Below, piece after piece: positions 37,061 to 48,799 of a DNA stretch of 64,000 nt (the stretch's first letter is position 1; each line of letters starts with the position of its first letter). The DNA lies in the NCBI GenBank assembly GCA_009617715.1, contig VTFK01000020.1, forward strand, positions 310,001 through 374,000. Reading direction: 5' to 3'. The notes under the pieces are model-generated. The model ran no database searches, had not been told where the DNA came from, and was given only the letters and a program-made list of their open reading frames with translations. The translations under genes were made by a program, and so were the position numbers. Source of the DNA: Plectrocnemia conspersa. Its lineage: Eukaryota > Arthropoda > Insecta > Trichoptera > Polycentropodidae.

Positions 37061-38754
37061 TATATTTAATAAATTTTTATAAGGCAGAATATATTGTTTC
37101 ATTTTTTTTGTAATGGCATAGCCGTTTTAATCGGATAATTAGTAATTTTATTTTATTTTAGACCTTGTAAAACTCTCATGTGTGTGAAAATATTATGCGT
37201 TTCAACAAAGTATTCCGAACCAGATCTTCTCATCGCATTATCAGATCATTTTATATTATATATAATTTCTAAGCTTTCCACGTGCAAAGCTTAAATCAGA
37301 GTTAAACCAACCAGTTCAGGTAGCTCTCGACGATTCAGCCATAATCGGAATTTCCTATTGAATACATCCGCGTTGCGGTTTAAGACCTTTACTCCTAATA
37401 GATAACACCAGATTTTATCAAAAAATAAATCGTTTTGTTGTAAGAAAGTTATATAATAACAAGCAAAGACTCACAGTTTAATAAGCAGATTTAATAATTT
37501 GTAACATTAAAAAATGTAAAGACTAACTAGTAGTTGGTAAGTCAAATTGAGATCAGAATAATAATACTATTTAGATCAAACGATTTTACCTGCAAGATTT
37601 TTAAAGTTTTGTAAAAAATAAATATAATATATTTTATAATACATTGCAAGTAAGTATGTATGAAAAATTTTTGGTTTAGTCGCTATGGTGAGTTAATAGT
37701 CGCAATTGAAGCTTTACTGACCGCTTATGGCAAAGTTATGGACCATTTATTGCTAATACATATTATCTGTAGACCGTTCGCCAAACAACAACGGTTCTCA
37801 GAACCACTTTAAAACTGCTTTTCAAGAAAGAAAGCGCAATTGAATTTTTTTAAGAAATATAGAAAAATCGTTGGTGTATCAATTTTAATTTTAATTAGTT
37901 ACACGTTTTTAAGTGCTTCATAAAAACCACCTATCTTTGCCAGACATCTAAGATATCAACAGTTTTGAGCTGTCAATCGATCATATTTTATATAATTAAT
38001 CTTGGGTAGTTGTCTAAAGCAAATAAGATAATAAAAATAATACTGTATTATCTACATTGTATATTGGACAAGAAGCATATCTAACATATTTAATAATTTT
38101 TGATAGAGTGGTGTAACGGCCATTAAAAAAAAATTTTAAAACGGTATTTTGCGAGAAGTAAGAAATCGCGTAAAGAAACATTTAAAAAATCAGAAATCGA
38201 AAGTGCATCAAATAATTTTTCTTACTTTCATCAGGTGCAAAGGATAGCAACAGTTTTGAGTAGAGGAAGCGCACTTTATTTTTTATTGGTGTAACGCCAG
38301 GGTTTCGAATCAGCACGCTGTCGTCCTTGGCCATCCTGCCCCATTGAAGACTCCACCTTATTTAAAACATCCACGCTACATCCATGAAGCGAGTAGGTAA
38401 AGTATGAGGTATATTATTAATTTTATTCACCATGTCTTTAGTCACATGAACTAATATTTTTATGTAGAAACTTGGGAAACATGGCAAATTTGATCTTGAT
38501 TATTGGAGATTGGGTACCAAATTCAGGTAAAGGAAGATTAAGCTATGTTGTCAAGATAGTACTTTAGATTTGTTACTAAGCTGTGTACAAAAATTTAAAT
38601 TCGAGTTAGTGATTTGAAACTTTTGTCTATTAGTTGTATCTTATGTTTTTATATATTGTTACTTTTGCTTTAGCACGCCTCATATCTATGTGGGTTTTAG
38701 ACGTTTGAGTCCATAAACCCGTAATGTGAAACGGTCCATGTATGGAATAGGATA

Positions 38755-38825
38755 TGACCCTTACCTCCGAAAGGCAACGGAGAGAAGAGGTCTTTGTCCA
38801 GCAATGCAGACGACGAACTAGTATG
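38755..38825 (+). pseudogene. Possible LINE 3'-end relic
   Basis: The frame gives RQRREEVFVQQCRRR, resembling the GKAYVQQWTxI tail that ends many arthropod RTE/CR1-type ORF2 proteins. It is short, and the flanking frame is probably chance. The stretch 37060-38754 has no feature that I can support. Confidence 0.35.
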
Positions 38826-39839
38826 AAATTCAAAATAGCAAACAATGTTGAATCGGCTTTAAATAATTTCGACATTGACGTTAACGCACACATAGGAATA
38901 AATCTTGGTAAAAATATAGAAAATAAAGAAGAATCCATACATTATTTAACAGTGTGATATCATCTTTGGGTGTGTGCGATATTTATCTTCCTTATAGATA
39001 AAAAAATATCATGTGTTTATATAAAGTTTTGTTTATTATGTGCATCTAAACGTGGATGTCCTTTTTTAGACTTACAAAGGATTATTGTTTGGCCCTCTTT
39101 TCTCGATCGGAAACCAATCGAATCGTAATTATTTTGCGAATAAAATGCAGCTTTAGGGGTCCTCTTATACAAATACTAGGATTCTATTACTGGCATCTTT
39201 GTTGGTGTAGAAAAAAATCGGACGCTTTATGTCGCGTCAATAAAAAGATATGACCTTTTTGCGGCTAGAAAAGGGCGTGCAGATTTTTTAAAGAATATTT
39301 TTATAATAATCTTTTATGGAATTTCATATTTCAAAACTTAATTATTTTTTAAACATAACTGAATTTTGTTAAGATAGTGTTCTGAATTTATTGTGTTAGT
39401 ATTTTCAAATAAATAATTAAATGTATTCTACGCCCCTGCTTGTGAGATTTTGGCACGTGGATATAACAATTCACCATACACGCAATTTTTTATACGTATT
39501 TAAATATTTGCACGTGCTCCGTTGAAGAGCCGTCATACAAAAAGTGCATAAATATACAGGATGGCAATAAAAAACAGACCATTTGCATTTTTTATAAACG
39601 GATCATGGACCATATGCACGTCTAATATTGATTGTTATTCTAACTCGATGTTTATTTTAATTACAAAAAAATATTAGCGGAAACACTAATTGAAAATTGA
39701 CAACTTGTAAAAAATCTTTGTCTAAGATCTTAATAAATTATACTTTAAAAATAATTAAATTAAAAGTAAAAAAATTATTTAGCACGTAGATATTTTAATT
39801 ATTTTTTTAGAATTAAACTTAAGATTTTTATATGAGCTG

Positions 39840-41510
39840 TTGTAAATGAAAATAGAACCTTAGGAAATGTTTTTTTTTTTGGTAATTTTATGCACGTGTA
39901 AATTTAATGTGTGATTTAATTTATTATACTTAATGTTATAGAAATATAAGCATCAGAAAAATTAAATACCGTTTTTATAGACCTCAAATGTGCTTAAAAC
40001 ATTATTAAAAATAATTGACTATCGAGAGTATTATTAATGATTTTAATATAATATTCTTTAAACAAAGTTGCTGAATTATACAAAAATAAAATATAGATAT
40101 ATTTTATTTTTGTATTTCAGAAAAGCTTTCAAAATATTTGTGGTGCTTAGAAATTTTATAAAGAAATAATTCCATGTCAAATTTTTAATAAGCCTAGGAC
40201 TTTTTACTGTGCTGATAAATTTATTTTACCATATTTTTAGCAATTTTTCAGTAAAAAGTTCAGAATTTTCAATTTTGAAATTTATATTGATGTCGTAAAA
40301 AACATTTTATAGTATTATCTAGAATTTATATTACAGCCAATTTAAACCCTTTTATTATAATTAATGTTCAATTTTAATTAAGGTGAATTAATTAAAGAAT
40401 CGTTTTCCAGCTTAACTTATAATATTTAAATCTTAAAAGAAATTAAAATATATTGACTGTAAATTCTTTAAAAATAAATAGCCTCTCAAAATTTATCTTA
40501 AGCCACTTTTACATATATTAGCTCACATATATCTAGAATTAAACATTTTATCATTATTATTATTTGATCTTAAAAATCACATGTTTTATAGAATTATTTA
40601 TACTTTTTTTTAGATCTAAAAAACTTAGTTTTAAATAATTTTTATATATTATGTATTTATATATTTTATTAATTTTTATATATTATGTGATAATCAAAAT
40701 ACTGAAAACAAATTGTCTTATGAAAAGTGTATCAGAGATTTTTGATGGAAATTTTATAAAACAGTCACTTTAAAATATTAAAATGTTTAACAAAGACTTT
40801 AAAAATATTGATGTTGCACTTAATTTTATTAAAAACATAATTGCAACTAGCATCATAAGGAAATTAAAATATATTCACTGTGAATTCTTTAAAAATAAAT
40901 TGACCTGTTTGTAGCGAACATTTTCCTCCTAAGTTAGAATTTAACCACTTTCATTTATATTGGTTCTATATTGGTGGAATTATACGGTATTTTATGATTA
41001 CTTTTTATTTTAATAATGTTTTTTTTATAAACGTGTGTTTTAAACCATTTTATTTTCTACTTTAAAAATCCAAAATTCTAGAACTAAAAACTCAATTTTA
41101 AATCATTAAAATATACAAATTGTATCATAATATAGCTTGAACTTCTGTTAAAACATTATTCAATACTATTTTTGATACATTTGTCAAAGAAAAAGTGTAT
41201 CAGAGATTTTTTCTAAAATTTTTAAGAATATTTAAAATATTGAAATGCTTAAAAATACTTCTTATTGATTAACATCATTAAAAAATTATTCAAAGTGGGA
41301 TTAAAAACGTTTAATAAAAACGTAATTGCAACTAACTTACAGCTAAATTTATATTTATTAAAAGATAATGAAATAAAGATACTATATTAACTGTAAATTC
41401 TTTAAAAATAAATTGATCTATTTATAGCTCCAAAATTAGACTGAAACAACTTTCATTTATATTGGTTCTATGTTAGTAAAATTATTTGGTATTTTATTAT
41501 TATTATTTTA
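39840..41510 (+). repeat. Long-period (~425-510 bp) diverged tandem repeats
   Basis: CTGTAAATTCTTTAAAAATA with AAT-rich context recurs at about 40458, 40880 and 41393. AAAGTGTATCAGAGATTTTT recurs at 40725 and 41190. AATTGCAACTA recurs at 40839 and 41324. ACTTTCATTTATATTGGTTC is shared by the last two units. This suggests about three monomers, without coding potential. Confidence 0.68.
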
Positions 41511-41568
41511 CACCAAAGAGGTGAGATAAAGGTATATTTCTAGTAATTTGGAATGCAAAAATTAAATA

Positions 41569-41784
41569 TTAACCCTTTTAACGCCAGCGAATTTTTAGCA
41601 AGTCACCAGTTCTCTTCACGCGTCTGTATCTTTTTCTTTAAATACATATAAAATACTTGGTTTAGTGAATAATGAAGCTAAGACAATAATATTTAATAAT
41701 TAATTAAAGATAATTCGTAAACGTGTTTTAAAAAAATAATTATTAAAGGACGCACCGGTGAGTCGCTGGCGTTTAAGTGGTTAA
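41569..41784. mobile_element. TTAA-target MITE with ~22 bp inverted ends (216 bp)
   Basis: Left end TTAACCCTTTTAACGCCAGC, right end GCTGGCGTTTAAGTGGTTAA. The match is nearly perfect with TTAA at both outer edges. Fits a piggyBac-mobilised MITE. The interior is AT-rich and non-coding. Confidence 0.82.
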
Positions 41785-43259
41785 AGTATGTGCTATTGCA
41801 CTACTTTTTCAGGCTTGGTTGACATAACTTTTTATGTCTGAAGCTAGGCAATATTATAGTAAAAATAAATTAACATTTAAAGGATTATTATTTTACGACA
41901 ATGCTAATGGATATCCAAAATCAATGCAGAATCTATATTCAGAAATTTTGTTTTTATTTCCTAATATCATAATATTATAAGGAGAATATTTAATCAAGCA
42001 ATAAATATTATTAGGTAATCGTCGGGTGATATAAAAGAGTCAAACATTAAAGTTTGCTGAAAAAGGTGTGTCTACAAATGTTGAATTATTTAGTAAAATA
42101 GATTCATTGATAAACGCCCTTTCTGCTTTTAGATATTGCAACTCAGTAATGTTTTGTATCAATATTCAAAACCTTGTGACAATTAATCTTTTAAAATCAC
42201 ACACCGTCCAATAAATTATCAATCGACATTTACATACAACATCTGCCCGCCTACTGAGCGTTTTTTGTGTTGCCAGAATGCAAATCTTGCAATATGTCGC
42301 GATAAAAAAATAACACGCAGGGGTGATATTAATGAATGGCATGCAAAACTTTTTTATTATTATTACAACGATTTTTTAGACAGGTCTTTAGGTACTTTAT
42401 ATCATTTTTTTATCCTCTCGTGTGTATAATTTAGGGGGATGTTGTCCGAAAGGTGCAAACCGCAAGTGTGTCTAGCTAGCGGTCCTCTGAGTGGCAACTG
42501 TTACTTTTTTTGGTGTTGCCATATCGTCTCTAAAAAACGGATCCATTTATCACGGCGCCAGATGTCGGAGGAATGGCCACATTGCGATACAACATAATGA
42601 AAATAATTCGACTACTTAAAAAAGTGCAAGGACTACCGCGTTTATGAAATTTCGATCTCGTGCCAAAAAGGACGAAAAAAATTAGAGCATGTGATCGATT
42701 TTTTTCGATTATATAATAATATGAGGAACTTGTTTTTACATTAGACAGTGTCATAATAGTTATTATGTTTTTTTTTTTGCTATCGAATCGGTGCATGATT
42801 GAATAAAAACAAGTTATGCAATTTATATGCAATTCGGTTTTGTACGAGCTAAAGAAAACTAATAAATATTAAGCATTACATAATTGTAAATAAAATTATT
42901 ATTATAATTTAAAAAATAAAACATTATAATCGAATTATTGACATTGAAATGGAATTTATAATATTAGCTATGCATTACTAATAGCATATGCAATTAGGGC
43001 GTAAATTACTTTAAAATAACATAAAGACCCTAAAATAGTGAATAATTTATTCTATTTTATTTATTCATAAAATTGCAGAAGATAGTATTAAAACATATTT
43101 TTTGAGAATTTATTTAGAGAGAACGCAGGTCAGATTTGGTTCGGGTGCAATAAAACGACTAAGAAGTATATTATATAACATACTCATAAAAGGTTTTGAC
43201 AATTTTTCCTCCACATAAATACATATAGTATACTCTAAAACATTTTATTATATTTATAT
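41785..43259. other. Unassigned AT-rich stretch
   Basis: No gene or clear repeat. A somewhat GC-richer part at 42440-42640 has a 100-codon - strand frame ending at 42530 without a recognisable motif, probably chance. Confidence 0.5.
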
Positions 43260-43416
43260 AACACGATATTTATCGGTGAGATTAGGAAAATCTAAGAAAA
43301 CCTAATCTGCGATGGTTAATAAAAATTATAATAATAATTTATTCCGATCTTATAGACACAATATAAATTGAAAAATAACAAGGTTCATATGGAATTTGAA
43401 CCGAGCTCTTTTTAAC
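43260..43416 (-). mobile_element. tRNA-derived SINE, copy 2 (reverse)
   Basis: On the - strand a B-box-like CGGTTCAAATTCCATATG is followed by an AT-rich body and GATTAGGTTTTCTTAGATTT, matching copy 1 at 13.7 kb. The tRNA-like head is cut at 43416 by a TTAACCTGTTCAACGCC word. That word may be the end of another TTAA element; its partner was not found. Confidence 0.62.
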
Positions 43417-43984
43417 CTGTTCAACGCCACGCGCATGATACATGCGTTCGTCTAAGCCCATGTTTTTAATGAAACTAGAGGAAAATTTGTTTTTAAAAAA
43501 AAACAGTTCGTATTCTTATTATAGTAATATTTTTTATAATAAATAAGTAGTAGGTAATCTACAAACGAATGTCAGTCGTATTTTGGCCTTTGATATAAGA
43601 GTACATATTTTATTATCGAGTCTGTGTTAATTCACATCTGGACTTGTGCCAAAATTTTTAGCAAGTAAACAATTTATACAAAATTGCATGTTATATGAAT
43701 AATATCTATACATTTTTTAAGCTTTCAGTAATGTCAGGCAATTCTAAGAAATTGTCTTAATTTTTTTTAAATTTCACGTGCTTAGTAAAATTTTAAATAT
43801 TATTTTTATACAATATTATTAGGAAATTTAAGGATGCTTATATTTATTTAACATATCTCTGATTAACTATTTACTTCTACCATTTCATGAATAAAATTAA
43901 TACCAAAAAAATATAAAATAACTATGGCCACTAAGAACATAATTAATTTTCCGTGAATGTAAAAGATGATTTTAATGGAACATT

Positions 43985-44520
43985 ACGATATCAAGAAGAG
44001 ACATGAATGAGGGAGACCAGCAGAAATAAATTATGGTGTCATGGATGATGCAGAAACGTAAGCAAATCTTGCTCAAACTATCCATCAGTTGGTCTAATTC
44101 AACAGTGCATAGACACATGAATAATATTGGGAAGGCTTGGAGGCAATGTTTACGGGTTCCACGCGAATTAAGCGAGAAAAAACAATCACAAGAGCTTCTG
44201 AATTTTTACGCTGCTCACCTTTTCTCGATCATTTGCTAACTAGAAATGATAAATGGGTGTTGTACAACAACAATCGTCGTATAAAACATACCTCGAAGCC
44301 CAGCGTCAGTGTAAAATAAAATATTTTGAGTGTATGGTGGGACTGCAGAGGGATTTTACATTACGAAACTCTAAAATCTGGCCAAACAATAATAGCACGC
44401 TTTTATCGGCTAGATCGCTGTGCACGAGGAAAAAAAGGCCTGCATTTGTCTTGGTAAACATTGATAGAGAGATGGAAGAAGGTCATATATTTAAAATAAA
44501 ATTATTTTTTGAATAATTAA
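43985..44520 (+). pseudogene. mariner transposase relic (second family)
   Basis: Frames give STVHRHMNNIGKAWRQ and RVPRELSEK, then KWVLYNNNRR (equivalent of the mariner DEKWILYDN block, with the first catalytic Asp replaced by Asn), and VWWDCRGILHYETLKSGQ (the VWWSxxGVIHYxFLKPG block). Several frameshifts and stops; the N-terminal and C-terminal parts are missing. Clearly mariner-like and dead. Confidence 0.82.
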
Positions 44521-46040
44521 AATATAAAAATATTTGCAATTTTTTTTTCAAAAAATTTACAATTATTTCGGGATATTTATTTATAATGAAACATATTTAT
44601 TAATTTAATTAAAATATGTATTAAAAAGCTGTTAAATATATGCTTTTTCAAAATAAATAATTTTTAAACAATGTTTGTCCAATAAAAAATATTATATCAT
44701 TTTAATAGCAGTATTATCTTATACGTATAATTTATTGGGATATAAATAGTGTGTTAAATATTACAATTAAGTTGATTTTAAATAATTTGAAACTAATATA
44801 TTGCAAATAAAATATCTAAATAATAGATTATTACATGTGTACTTCATATATATATATTATTAATATTCATAAGGTCATTTTATTTATTATCAATTATAAT
44901 ATGATATTATCATACACCATACATATTTTTTGTATCAGACAGAAACTCGTTTAATTCATTTATCAAATTACTTCTGGTCATTTAAAATTGCTATATTTTT
45001 TTAGTGTATTGTGAATTTTATCCTAATATCATATTATTGTGCTCAATTGTGCATAATGCAATTTTGGACATGTTTTTATCCCAGCACATGTCTCCACGTA
45101 TAAATAATAGGAGAGTAAAAAAAAAAATCGGCATAAGGCAATTTTATTCCATCTGCGTCTATGATATTTTTTTATATCGTAGATGTATAAAAAAGCTTTA
45201 AAAATTCTGACCGGCCATAAAAAGCATAGTACATTATCAAACACACCGGAAGAAATTGTGCACCGTAGATCATTGATTCATTTCCGCAAAACCTTTTTTT
45301 TTACTTAGGTTTGGCACCACCGTCGGCCTTATGTCGTTGAGCGACACTGTTTCATGGCGATTTTTCGGCAAATTAATCAAATGAGTGGGTTTTCAAGACT
45401 TCTCAAATGTACGAGATAAATTTTTATAAATAAAAAGCAAAATAAGTTTGCGAGATTCATACTAAAATAAAGTTAAGCTCATAGAGATCTAAGGTCTGCC
45501 TGAATTTTTTAATATAAATTCAGTTTCACAAATCTATAAAAAAAATCGTAACCTGATATGAAGCACCAAAGGTGTCTGGAACGCTTTTGAACACGACTGT
45601 TCTCATAATACGCTTGAACAACAAAGCCTCGAAATACACTGATCAGTTTCATGCTTTCAACCTCTCTAACCCTACTACATTTAACACAGTGCTCACTTCA
45701 AATATGGGAGATATTTATACTAACTCAACGTAATTAATTAATTTCCACTAGAACTTGCCATATACTGTTAGACTATGTTGCCAAATGTATTAATTAGATT
45801 ACGCAGGCACTGATTTATTGACATTGATCAATTATTAATTATTGATTATAATCTTAATGGTATATTCGATGAAACACTACTCTGCTTTCAAGATTTTTTA
45901 CCAAAACTACAGTTAGAACAATTAAAAATTCAGCAGATTGAACCAAGCAAGGCTACGCCGAGTAAACCATGACAACCCGAGACAACAAAGAGCGTAAAAG
46001 CAGTGGCTTTCAAATCGACTATTCGATCCTGTCAAGAGAC
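44521..46040. other. Unassigned AT-rich stretch
   Basis: Overlapping ORFs at 45000-45245 on both strands show no motif or codon bias and are considered chance. A patch at 45310-45370 is GC-richer, without a supported function. Confidence 0.5.
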
Positions 46041-46053
46041 GCGGTCGCTAGAA

Positions 46054-46099
46054 TATAAATAGTTCAACCCGATATTCGATACGACTTTGATACTACGGT
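46054..46099 (+). promoter_or_regulatory. Possible TATA promoter with short first exon
   Basis: TATAAATA at 46054-46061 lies about 35 bases before ATACTACG followed by GTAAGC, a donor-like site at 46098. This is a layout seen in insect genes with tiny first exons. No ATG is present between them, and no downstream gene was identified within the window. Confidence 0.25.
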
Positions 46100-46324
46100 A
46101 AGCGGTATTATGTGTATTTATGTTATGAATTTATTTAACACGTTACTTAGCTTTTTGAGATGTCAGAGCTTGCTAATGGCGCCTCTTCTTTCTCACGTCT
46201 TGTTTGCCGACGTTTCGACTACGTATGTTGGGGTCATCATCTTGGGCGTAATTTGGTTCTTATCTCAGTCGCCGCGTCAGCCGTCTTTAATTCGATCCCG
46301 TGATTTTTCTTTATTTTTAATATC

Positions 46325-46348
46325 TGTTTGTTTGTTTGTTTGTTTGTT
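46325..46348. repeat. (TTTG)n microsatellite
   Basis: Six uninterrupted TGTT units. Confidence 0.9.
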
Positions 46349-47109
46349 ACTAAGGGAGTAACAAATGCATTCATTTTCGAATTCATATGTTTAAATGTAT
46401 TTATATTTGTGTGAATTTTGTTTAGCATGGTAACCAGTAATCAGGTATTAGAAAATGTTTACGCATCATCTCTTATATTTAGTGTTATTTTACTTTTAAT
46501 TTTGATTTCAATAGATTTTTAATTAAGTGTAAAGTTTGGGTGATTTTTATCGAAGCGTTTTTTTGCGTATATATGTTTTATTTTTCTTTATGAAATCCTG
46601 CTGTTTGTCTGACCAATGTAAATTTTGTCACAATTGCCACAAGTAACTAAGCAATTTAATTCCTATGTGATTACATTATTAAATCTGTATTTTTTTGCCA
46701 TGAAATAGGAATGTTATTTATCAATAATATTTTATTTGTATTTAATAGCGCCAGATATTCACTATGAATAAAATAAAACAGACTAAGAACCACTGATACA
46801 ATCTTGTCCATTAATCATGCCATAATAACAAATTTGCTAAAACGCAGATAGTTAATTGCATTTCGGTTGGTTTTCTATCTTAATTTTTTACTCTCAAAAT
46901 TTATTGCTAAAAATTTAACGTTTTTAGGGGATGCTATTAGTAATTATACGTTTCTATCATTTTTTAAGAATCACCTGGCGTTGCTATGACCACTGTGAAT
47001 CCCATCCACGTGCCAGAAGTTACGTAATATAAAATATATTTTTTTATTTATCAATTAATTGATTCAATTTCAATTAGATTGTCATTACATAGAATGTTCA
47101 CAGTGATCG

Positions 47110-47111
<2 letters not shown>

Positions 47112-47140
<29 letters not shown>
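47112..47140. repeat. (TA)n microsatellite
   Basis: About 14 uninterrupted TA units. Confidence 0.95.
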
Positions 47141-47142
<2 letters not shown>

Positions 47143-47381
47143 CTGAACCATAAAACATAATAAAAACGAAAGTGAAATGCAGAAAGTGGATCACGGCGGT
47201 AATGGCCCGAAGGTCGTGCACTGCACTCGTCTGCCCTTTGCCTTGAACTAGAGCAGGTCTTCTATGTTCACACAACAGTTATATATGTAAAGGCGAGAGG
47301 AACAGTTATTCGGAAATAATGTACCCTAACTGTGAGATGTGATGCTACCTGTATAAACATCATTAATTCCATATAACTTAC

Positions 47382-47570
47382 CTGAGTCAAGGCGAAGAGC
47401 GGTGAAAGTCACCAATCTCGCGCGCCGCCTCTGACAATAATAAAACTCGAAGAGACAGAGACGAAAAGTACGGATGTGCAGGTGATAGAGTGAGACGAAT
47501 GCGGGCACGCGATCAACTATAAAAAACTGCATCGCACCTGTTATTGCACGTCTTTCTCTTGCGACAGGGG
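47382..47570 (-). promoter_or_regulatory. Possible first exon on the - strand with strong splice donor
   Basis: A GC-richer, repeat-free segment on the - strand ends in GACTCAG then GTAAGTTAT, a consensus 5' splice site at 47381. It is preceded by a TATA-like TTTTTTATAGTTG near 47520. A 68-codon frame crosses it but looks like chance (MQFFIVDRVPAFVSLYHLH). The most reasonable reading is a 5' UTR exon of a gene running leftward; no second exon was recognised. Confidence 0.35.
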
Positions 47571-48239
47571 TACGTAACCGTAAGTTTTAGTATCTATTGG
47601 TGTAAATTGGCTCAAATATGAAAGTTGCATTTTTTAATTTATGGCATTAATAATATGGAGAAATGTGATCCATGATTGTTAATATCAGATATGGTAGTAA
47701 AGACCATCAAATCGAAGCGTTCCGAGCTTTCCAAAATTTTTGAAAATTGTTCATATAATATATATTCGGCTTAGCTTGAGGAGCAATTTATCTTCAAAGA
47801 TGAATATATATCTCATTTTGGCACGCTCTTTATTGTTAAAGGTATTAAATACATATATAAATATATACAAAAATTTAATTTGTTTTAATAACATTTAATA
47901 TATAAAAAACTATAATTAATACAAATAATTCTTTGATCTACTTTTAAAATTACATATCGACGGCTTAAAGTGTAAAATTGGTAAATGAATCAAAAAACTA
48001 AACAGACTTTTTGAAACAGATAATTTTTTGTGTTTAATTGGAGGTTTTGGAGATAGCAAATTTTTGAACATGTGTATTTTGATTAAAGGTGCAAGATTAC
48101 ATTGTTAAGTCATTTTCATCCAAAAGTGGAGTAAATTTACAATTAAAGTCATAGATTTGTGATTCAATAGATTTTTATTTATATTACTAAAAATATAACT
48201 GTTAGGGTTTTATTAGTTCTTTTTAAGTAATTTGATGTA

Positions 48240-48610
48240 TTTCCATATTCAAAATAAATTACTTTGTGCTCTTTACATTTATATTTTTTCCTTCTAAATT
48301 TGCATTTTTCAATGAAAATTGCAAGATATGTAATTTAATATAATATAGAATATATAACTATCATATTATCGTAATGCCAACATAATTTATTTATTTATTG
48401 TTGTACAACCAGGTATACACAATCAACAACTATTAAAAAAAACATTTAAAATCAGCCACGAAAATTATTAATTATTGTCGCTTTTTTTTTACATTTACTA
48501 AAATTTTATCATGTATTTTTTTCCAAATATATTTCTGTATTCAAAATAAATTATTTTATACTCTTTATATTTATGTTTTTTTTTTCTAATATTTGAAAAA
48601 ATTAAAATTT
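48240..48610 (+). repeat. Diverged direct repeat, ~290-bp spacing
   Basis: ATTCAAAATAAATTA with following CTCTTTA-ATTTAT-TTTTT occurs near 48248 and 48539. Low-complexity sequence makes this weak. Confidence 0.45.
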
Positions 48611-48659
48611 GTTAATTAAATTAAATAAATGTAACTATAAAATAGTGAATATTTAAATA

Positions 48660-48790
48660 TTATGAGTGCGTTTATGTCACTCGACAATATTAGACTGAAA
48701 TCTGCAACAAAATTTATTTAACACCTAATCGACGGGTCATTTTTTGCCGCGTGATTTTCGCGCATCACAGAGTTACAAATTTCATTCATG
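48660..48790 (-). repeat. Dispersed repeat paired with 52.98-53.08 kb
   Basis: The reverse complement carries AAAAAATGACCCGTCGATTA and GTTAAATAAATTTTGTT, shared with 52980-53075 on the + strand. No coding content. Confidence 0.72.
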
Positions 48791-48799
48791 CGTGAAAAA

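Noticed and set aside
45004..45244. Overlapping ORFs on both strands
   Set aside because: AT-rich sequence, no motif, frames mirror each other; chance.
46150..46290. Possible retroelement tail around GACGTTTCGACTACG
   Set aside because: Reminiscent of LINE or Penelope tails, but too short and without a coding context to support.
47326..47532. 68-codon - strand protein
   Set aside because: The frame runs through a consensus splice donor and has no recognisable domain; treated as part of a possible 5' exon.
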